Assembly (NCBI RefSeq): GCF_007679965.1
Contig: NZ_VEHL01000010.1
Location: 186,001-250,000, forward strand
Direction: 5' to 3'
Origin: Bordetella genomosp. 13
GTDB taxonomy: Bacteria; Pseudomonadota; Gammaproteobacteria; Burkholderiales; Burkholderiaceae_B
DNA length: 64,000 nt
The notes under the pieces are model-generated. The model had not been told where the DNA came from and ran no database searches. It saw nothing but the letters and a program-made list of their open reading frames with translations. Both the position numbers and the translations under genes were made by a program. Positions 60,701 through 64,000 of this stretch are shown here, one piece after another (the stretch's first letter is position 1; every line of letters begins with the position of its first letter).

Positions 60701-60725
60701 AAAAATAAAACAGGTCAGACACCTG
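60701..60725 (-). terminator. Hairpin plus U-tract between kpsT and pseB (candidate attenuator)
   Basis: On the minus strand CAGGT-GTCTG-ACCTG forms a short 5-bp stem with a 5-base loop, followed at once by TTTTATTTTT. It lies 17 bases upstream of the pseB ATG, in the only sizeable gap (158 bases) of the export/Pse gene run. The short stem suggests partial rather than full termination. Confidence 0.5.
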
Positions 60726-60842
60726 CAAAAATCCGGAAAAAAAGAATCCCGGACATGCCCATAATGGTCCTGCCCTGATTCGATCTCGCCGGCATGGCGA
60801 TTCAATAAAACGGTTGCGACGCCCCGCTGCCCGGAAACCCTG

Positions 60843-61502
60843 CTACCCCTTCTGGTAGGCGGCAATTCCCTCTTCCACATCCTCGTACATGTGGACGTGG
60901 CCATCCTTCAACAAAAGAACCAGATCGCACATCTTCCGGACCTGCCCCATGCCGTGGGTGACGAGGATCAGGTTGGAGGTGCCCACGCGGTCCTTGAATG
61001 CCTGGACCGCCTTGTCGCGGAAATGCGCATCGCCGACGGACATGGCCTCGTCGACGAGGTAGTAGTCGAAGTCGAATGCCAGGCTCAAGCCGAAGCCGAC
61101 ACGCCCCCGCATCCCGGACGAATACGTACGGACCGGCAGATCGAAGTACTCTCCGATCTCGGCGAAGTCCTCGACGAACTTGACGTACCTGGCCAGATCG
61201 CGGCCCGTCACGCCTTGCACCCGGCACACGAACTTGACGTTCTCCCGGCCCGTCAGCGAGCCCTGGAAACCGCCCGCCAGGCCAACGGGCCAGGAAATGC
61301 GCTTGTCGGTGATGATCCTGCCGCGATCCGGCACGTCCAGACCGCCCAGCAACCGCATCAGCGTGGATTTGCCGGAGCCATTGCGGCCGATCAGCGCGAT
61401 GTTGCGGCCGGGGGGAACCACGAACGAGAGATCCCTGAACACGAATTTCCGCCCACCGCGATGGTGCAGATACGATTTCGTGACGCCACGCACTTCTATC
61501 AT
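60843..61502 (-). CDS. kpsT: Capsule ABC exporter ATPase KpsT
   Basis: 219 residues. Walker A GRNGSGKSTLMRLL; the KpsT-type segment ISWPVGLAGGFQGSLTGREN, signature region TYSSGMRGRVGFGLSLAF, Walker B DYYLVDEAMSVGD, and switch ILVTHGMGQVRKM. It powers export of the lipid-linked capsule chain across the inner membrane. ATG 61500-61502 overlaps the kpsM stop (ATGA). A 158-base gap with a terminator-like hairpin separates it from pseB. Confidence 0.95.
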   Translation of the reverse strand: MIEVRGVTKSYLHHRGGRKFVFRDLSFVVPPGRNIALIGRNGSGKSTLMRLLGGLDVPDRGRIITDKRISWPVGLAGGFQGSLTGRENVKFVCRVQGVTGRDLARYVKFVEDFAEIGEYFDLPVRTYSSGMRGRVGFGLSLAFDFDYYLVDEAMSVGDAHFRDKAVQAFKDRVGTSNLILVTHGMGQVRKMCDLVLLLKDGHVHMYEDVEEGIAAYQKG

Positions 61503-62302
61503 ATGGAAAGCAATGCCCGTTGGCGTAGATGGAAAAGCGCCAGGCCGATGCAAAGCACGACGAGGGCGACAGCCGCGGGGTACTCGAAACTGATGCCGCG
61601 CACATGGGAATAATGCTGGAAAAATGAAGATCTCAGATTATCGACAATATGCGCGTACGGATTCCAGAGTATGTAAGGGAGAAATTGCGTGGGAAGACGC
61701 CAGATCGGGAATATGACACCCGACAGGACGTACATGAGCGTGAAAGCGATACGCAGGAAAGTCTTTGAATTCGGGAATGCTTCACCCACCACGCAGAGAA
61801 TAAGCCCTAAGCCGAAGGATAATACCACCCCGGTAGTGATGGCAGCGAACCAGCCCAGGGGCTCATACGTCCTGACATCGTATCCAAACCATACACCCAT
61901 GATCACCAGCAGCAGGCAGTAAACGCATGCGGCCAGCGAGAATTCGACGATGAGCCGAGAAATGAACGTGTCGAAAGGCTTAATATTCGGATACCCGAAT
62001 AACGCCTTGTTACTGCTGATCGCTTCCATCAATTTGAGCGAAATGTTGCGCATCATGAAAAAAGGCACGACGCCGCTCAGCAGGTACAGGGGATAGTCGA
62101 TGCCCGGCAGGTGATGTCCACGCAGGAACGTCACCACGAACATCATGAAACCGATGTGCAGGATGGGTTCGAAAATCATCCAGAACGCACCCATGCGGCG
62201 CGCTCCGAACCGGGTCTGCATCTCACGCAAGACCAGCGCAAACACCACCGCCCGCATGATCGCGAACGATGGCCGTTTCCGGATCCTGAGTTCAGAAATC
62301 AC
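61499..62302 (-). CDS. kpsM: Capsule ABC exporter permease KpsM
   Basis: 267 residues, ABC-2 type with six hydrophobic segments. The N-terminal amphipathic region VVFALVLREMQTRFGARRMGAFWMIFEPI is the conserved KpsM/CtrC start, and FMMRNISLKLMEAISSNKALFGYPNIKPFDTF is the cytoplasmic loop. The start overlaps the end of the outer-membrane export gene by 11 bases. Base composition is unlike the rest of the locus: 61621-61680 is 24/60 G+C by my count. That may reflect transfer. Confidence 0.94.
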   Translation of the reverse strand: MISELRIRKRPSFAIMRAVVFALVLREMQTRFGARRMGAFWMIFEPILHIGFMMFVVTFLRGHHLPGIDYPLYLLSGVVPFFMMRNISLKLMEAISSNKALFGYPNIKPFDTFISRLIVEFSLAACVYCLLLVIMGVWFGYDVRTYEPLGWFAAITTGVVLSFGLGLILCVVGEAFPNSKTFLRIAFTLMYVLSGVIFPIWRLPTQFLPYILWNPYAHIVDNLRSSFFQHYSHVRGISFEYPAAVALVVLCIGLALFHLRQRALLSI

Positions 62303-63389
62303 TGTTCACCGCCTTGCCGAGGACCAGGACCTGGACGATGGGAGTGATGACCTTCTGCCATTCGTAGACCGCAGCATTGGTCACATAAATGGCGTCCTCA
62401 GGCTGCACCAGGAACTGGCGGGCGAGGAACATGGCTTCCGGCTCCTTGAGGTTCAGGCGGAATACCTCGGCCGTCGGCTTGATCGCGCCGGTGTCCGGAT
62501 CCTTCTGGTCGACCAGGCGGAACACGAACACCCCCGCGGCATCGGCCTTGGCTTCGTTCAGCCCCTTCACGGTTCCCAGCACTTCCAGCAGGCTGGGATC
62601 GTTCGAGGGCAGGTCGTGCAGACCCGGGTCTCCCACCGCCCCCATCGCCACGAACCGCTTGCGGGCGCGCTCGACGATCACCTCCGAGCCCGGCGGCACG
62701 ATCTGGTTCTTGCCCGCCAGCAGGTCTTCGTAGTTGAACTGGTAGGACTTCTGTCCCGTACGCACGACGATCCGGATGAGATGCGGCTCGAGCGCGGCGC
62801 CGCCCGCGCGGTTGATCGCGTCCAGCAGCGTCAACGGTCCCTGCAGGGCGGAGAAACGGCCCGGCGTCTTGACGGCTCCGGCCACCAGCACGGAACCGGA
62901 CAGGTCGCCGGTGAGCGCGACCTGGACCTGGACATCGGTCGTGATGCGCCGCAAGCGGTCGCGGATCATGGATTCGACCTCGGCCGGCGTCTTGCCGGAC
63001 ACTTTTTCACGGCCCACGTAGGGCAGCGAAATCATGCCTTGGCTGTCCAGGCGGATGTTCTCGAAAACGGTGCCGCCGGTGGCCAGCGGCGCGAACACGC
63101 TGCCTTCCAGCGCGCTGTCCGCGACCATGATCCGCAGCACGTCGCCCGGCACCAGGTGGATCTCCGGCACGGTCGGCATGGCCACGCTGATCTGGTCTTC
63201 CCGCTCGGGCGGACGCATGTAGGGCCCGATGGTCTGGGCGGTCAGATCGATCAGCTTGTAGGTCTGCGGATCGTCATCATTCATGACCGCGTTCCGGGAA
63301 GGCCCGGCCGCCGAGAGCAAACTGCCGCACCCGCCAAGGACGAGGGGCAGACATAGAACCAGGGAGCGTGCGACGTGTCGGGCAGTCAT
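62292..63389 (-). CDS. Capsule outer-membrane export lipoprotein (OPX family, Wza/CtrA/BexD type)
   Basis: 365 residues. A lipoprotein signal with Cys21 (LVLGGC-GS) anchors it to the outer membrane. A Poly_export domain follows (about residues 75-165: VPEIHLVPGDVLRIMVADS, QGMISLPYVGREKVSGKTPAEVESMI), then SLBB-like domains (GSVLVAGAVKTPGRFSALQGPLTLLDAINRAGG). The size is that of CtrA/BexD rather than E. coli KpsD (about 560 residues). It forms the export channel with the KpsE-like protein. Neighbours: 31 bases downstream of the kpsE-like gene and overlapping kpsM. Confidence 0.92.
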   Translation of the reverse strand: MTARHVARSLVLCLPLVLGGCGSLLSAAGPSRNAVMNDDDPQTYKLIDLTAQTIGPYMRPPEREDQISVAMPTVPEIHLVPGDVLRIMVADSALEGSVFAPLATGGTVFENIRLDSQGMISLPYVGREKVSGKTPAEVESMIRDRLRRITTDVQVQVALTGDLSGSVLVAGAVKTPGRFSALQGPLTLLDAINRAGGAALEPHLIRIVVRTGQKSYQFNYEDLLAGKNQIVPPGSEVIVERARKRFVAMGAVGDPGLHDLPSNDPSLLEVLGTVKGLNEAKADAAGVFVFRLVDQKDPDTGAIKPTAEVFRLNLKEPEAMFLARQFLVQPEDAIYVTNAAVYEWQKVITPIVQVLVLGKAVNSDF

Positions 63390-63420
63390 GAGATCCGGTG
63401 CTTAAGTGCCAAGTATTTTC

Positions 63421-64000
63421 TTATTCGCGATGGTCTTCGATCGCCGCCATCACGAAGCGAGCAATGCCGTACAACAGGATCAGCGCGATGAGCAGCGTGG
63501 CGAGGTTGTAGAACGGCGTGGGATAGATCGCCTTGTCGGGCATGTTCGGCGACACGACCGTGACCAGGCTGCGCAGCTTCTTGCTGGCCTCGATACGGGC
63601 GTTCTCGACCGACGTCACCGAGTACTTATAGGCGTCTTCGGCGATCTTGGTGTCGATGGTCAGGTTACGGTACTGGGATGCGACGACGTTGAGCTTGTCG
63701 CCGCTTTTCTCGGAAACCAGGCGCTTGTTCTCGATGGCCAGTTGCTGCTCGAGCGCACGGATGCGGACGCGTTGCTGGCGGACCTGCGGCGTATCCTGCG
63801 ACAGCGTCGCGGTCAACCCCGTGAGCATCGTGCGCTCCTTGATCAGCGCGGCCTCGAGCTCGGCGATGACGTCGGCGCGAGCCTTGGCGGACGCTTCGGC
63901 GTCGAGCATGTTGCTCTGGCTCTGGAATTCGACCAGGTCGTCCCGGCGGCGTTCGTATTCCTTGCGTGCCTTGGCCAGCTCGCCCTGCGCGAAATCCATC
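63421..64000 (-). CDS. kpsE: Capsule export inner-membrane/periplasmic adaptor KpsE/CtrB-like, 5' end outside the window
   Basis: The last ~193 residues are visible; the start lies past the right edge. A long coiled coil (QGELAKARKEYERRRDDLVEFQ onward, with EAALIKERTMLTGLTATLSQDTPQVRQQRVRIRALEQQL) is followed by SVTSVENARIEASKKLRSLVTVVSPNMPDKAIYPTPFYN and one C-terminal transmembrane helix (LATLLIALILLYGIARFVMAAI). This is the PCP-3 signature of KpsE/BexC/CtrB. It links KpsMT to the outer-membrane protein in the export complex. Confidence 0.92.
   Translation of the reverse strand, partial: MDFAQGELAKARKEYERRRDDLVEFQSQSNMLDAEASAKARADVIAELEAALIKERTMLTGLTATLSQDTPQVRQQRVRIRALEQQLAIENKRLVSEKSGDKLNVVASQYRNLTIDTKIAEDAYKYSVTSVENARIEASKKLRSLVTVVSPNMPDKAIYPTPFYNLATLLIALILLYGIARFVMAAIEDHRE

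Overview
The window is high-G+C DNA from a betaproteobacterium, most likely an Alcaligenaceae member of the Achromobacter/Bordetella type. The evidence is gene content rather than any ribosomal marker: orphan Bug-type tripartite-tricarboxylate receptors beside catabolic genes, several LysR/IclR-controlled catabolic islands, and a KpsMT-type capsule locus. I see no rRNA, tRNA, CRISPR array, insertion sequence or phage gene.

Layout. Positions 1-8141 hold housekeeping and small conserved genes: a zinc alcohol dehydrogenase, TerC, a DUF2076 protein, phosphatidylserine decarboxylase, an orphan MetQ-like binding protein, DUF423, an EamA permease and a glutathione S-transferase. Positions 8380-13876 look like a D-amino-acid salvage locus: N-carbamoyl-D-amino-acid hydrolase and a LysR regulator, divergent from a Bug receptor, a D-aminoacylase and an Asp/Glu-type racemase. 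Positions 14014-19135 hold a branched-chain amino acid ABC transporter (livH-M-G-F), with its binding protein separated from the permease genes by a triplicated ~80-bp hairpin repeat. proC and a VUT-family (queuosine-precursor) transporter overlap at 19382-20829. Next come an enolase-superfamily acid-sugar enzyme with an MFS permease and a LysR gene (20981-24536), the ugpBAEC glycerol-3-phosphate ABC system (24745-29111), a five-gene acyl-CoA/cyclase/MFS/Bug operon divergent from an IclR regulator (29216-36424), a second LIV-type binding protein and a small serine hydrolase.

The most interesting part is 38552-64000, a group-2-like (ABC-transporter-dependent) capsule locus. One long leftward unit carries, in transcription order, kpsE-like (cut by the window edge), an outer-membrane export lipoprotein, kpsM, kpsT, all six enzymes from UDP-GlcNAc to CMP-pseudaminic acid (pseB-C-F-G-H-I), a 1,196-residue protein joining a KpsC-like Kdo-transferase module, a TPR region and a second GT-B-like domain, then kpsC and kpsS. 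Converging on it is a rightward two-gene unit: a 2,539-residue highly reducing type I polyketide synthase with no thioesterase, and an alpha-oxoamine synthase. A dyad-rich, AT-rich 512-bp region precedes the synthase.

Working model. KpsC/KpsS build a Kdo linker on a lipid; the trimodular protein assembles a Pse-containing glycan; KpsMT, KpsE and the outer-membrane lipoprotein export it. The PKS/oxoamine-synthase pair would make a long-chain aminoketone (sphingoid-like) lipid, released by decarboxylative condensation with an amino acid. The enzyme families are read directly from motifs; the lipid product, its link to the capsule and the polymer structure are inference.
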